This document shows, one piece after another, positions 63,977 to 64,000 of a stretch of 64,000 nucleotides of DNA. The position numbers and the translations under genes are program-made. The notes under the pieces are model-generated. The model saw only the letters and a program-made list of their open reading frames with translations. It did no database searches and had not been told where the DNA came from. Source of the DNA: Corynebacterium sp. p3-SID1145 (lineage in GTDB: Bacteria; Actinomycetota; Actinomycetes; Mycobacteriales; Mycobacteriaceae); the NCBI GenBank assembly GCA_025144245.1, contig JALXXC010000011.1, forward strand, positions 20,988-84,987, read 5' to 3'. Positions within the stretch are counted from its first letter, which is position 1. Each line of letters opens with the position of its first letter.

Positions 63977-64000
63977 CGCGCTCGAATGCGAAAACCCCCG

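Overview
The window is a high-GC actinobacterial chromosome segment, almost certainly from a mycolate-producing Corynebacterium. It carries the corynomycolate block (fadD32, pks13, accD3, an MmpL3-type exporter, two antigen-85-type mycolyltransferases, one with C-terminal LGFP repeats), the arabinogalactan block (glfT2, DPPR synthase and phosphatase, a terminal arabinofuranosyltransferase, glf), and a gene order (serS, septum-formation protein, zincin, phosphatase, pheA, LytR protein, glpQ1, sodA) that follows the Rv3801c-Rv3846 region of Mycobacterium tuberculosis. No phage, insertion sequence, tRNA, rRNA or CRISPR array was seen.

Layout. 1-3.6 kb: end of a NYN-type protein, the MmpL exporter and a flippase-like membrane protein. 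3.7-6.8 kb: a three-gene operon that I read as tmsA-tmsB-tmsC-like, for 10-methyl-branched (tuberculostearic-type) fatty acids. 6.8-20 kb, minus strand: a 36-codon peptide gene, accD3, pks13, fadD32, a cutinase-like hydrolase, a DUF732 lipoprotein and two mycolyltransferases. 20-25.3 kb, minus strand: arabinan and galactan genes. 25.4-30.3 kb: accessory insert with a DUF222/HNH protein preceded by a 28-bp repeat pair, a small three-helix protein, a GT87 glycosyltransferase and a Na+/H+ antiporter. 30.3-42 kb: glf, a PGRP-type amidase, glpK, HAD phosphatase, two acyltransferases (one frameshifted), serS, envelope and zincin proteins, a phosphatase and pheA. 42-55 kb: CPBP protease, LCP ligase, amino acid permease, DUF5926, glpQ1, alpha/beta-hydrolase, msrA, sodA, a DtxR-box MFS exporter, a RecB-like nuclease, DUF6474 and Lsr2. 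55-64 kb: a two-component system, a truncated lipoprotein, an SGNH esterase, a class E sortase interrupted by two in-frame stops, a second YidC, TetR, two stress proteins, a porin-like small peptide and an RluA-type pseudouridine synthase.

How it works together. FadD32 activates the meromycolate-type acyl chain, AccD3 supplies the carboxylated partner, and Pks13 condenses them and transfers the product to trehalose. The MmpL protein exports trehalose monocorynomycolate, and the mycolyltransferases attach it to the arabinogalactan built by GlfT2, UbiA-type DPPR synthase, its phosphatase and the arabinofuranosyltransferase, which the LCP protein may ligate to peptidoglycan. The tms-like operon would modify membrane phospholipid acyl chains.

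Main oddities: the tms-like operon beside the mycolate locus; an 11-mer (GCTTATCGACG) present 12 times, with one 23-bp palindromic pair; three decaying genes (plsC paralog, sortase, DUF2020-like lipoprotein); two very short peptide genes; and a near-consensus DtxR box upstream of an MFS exporter. Start sites, regulatory sites and family names were judged by eye without database searches.
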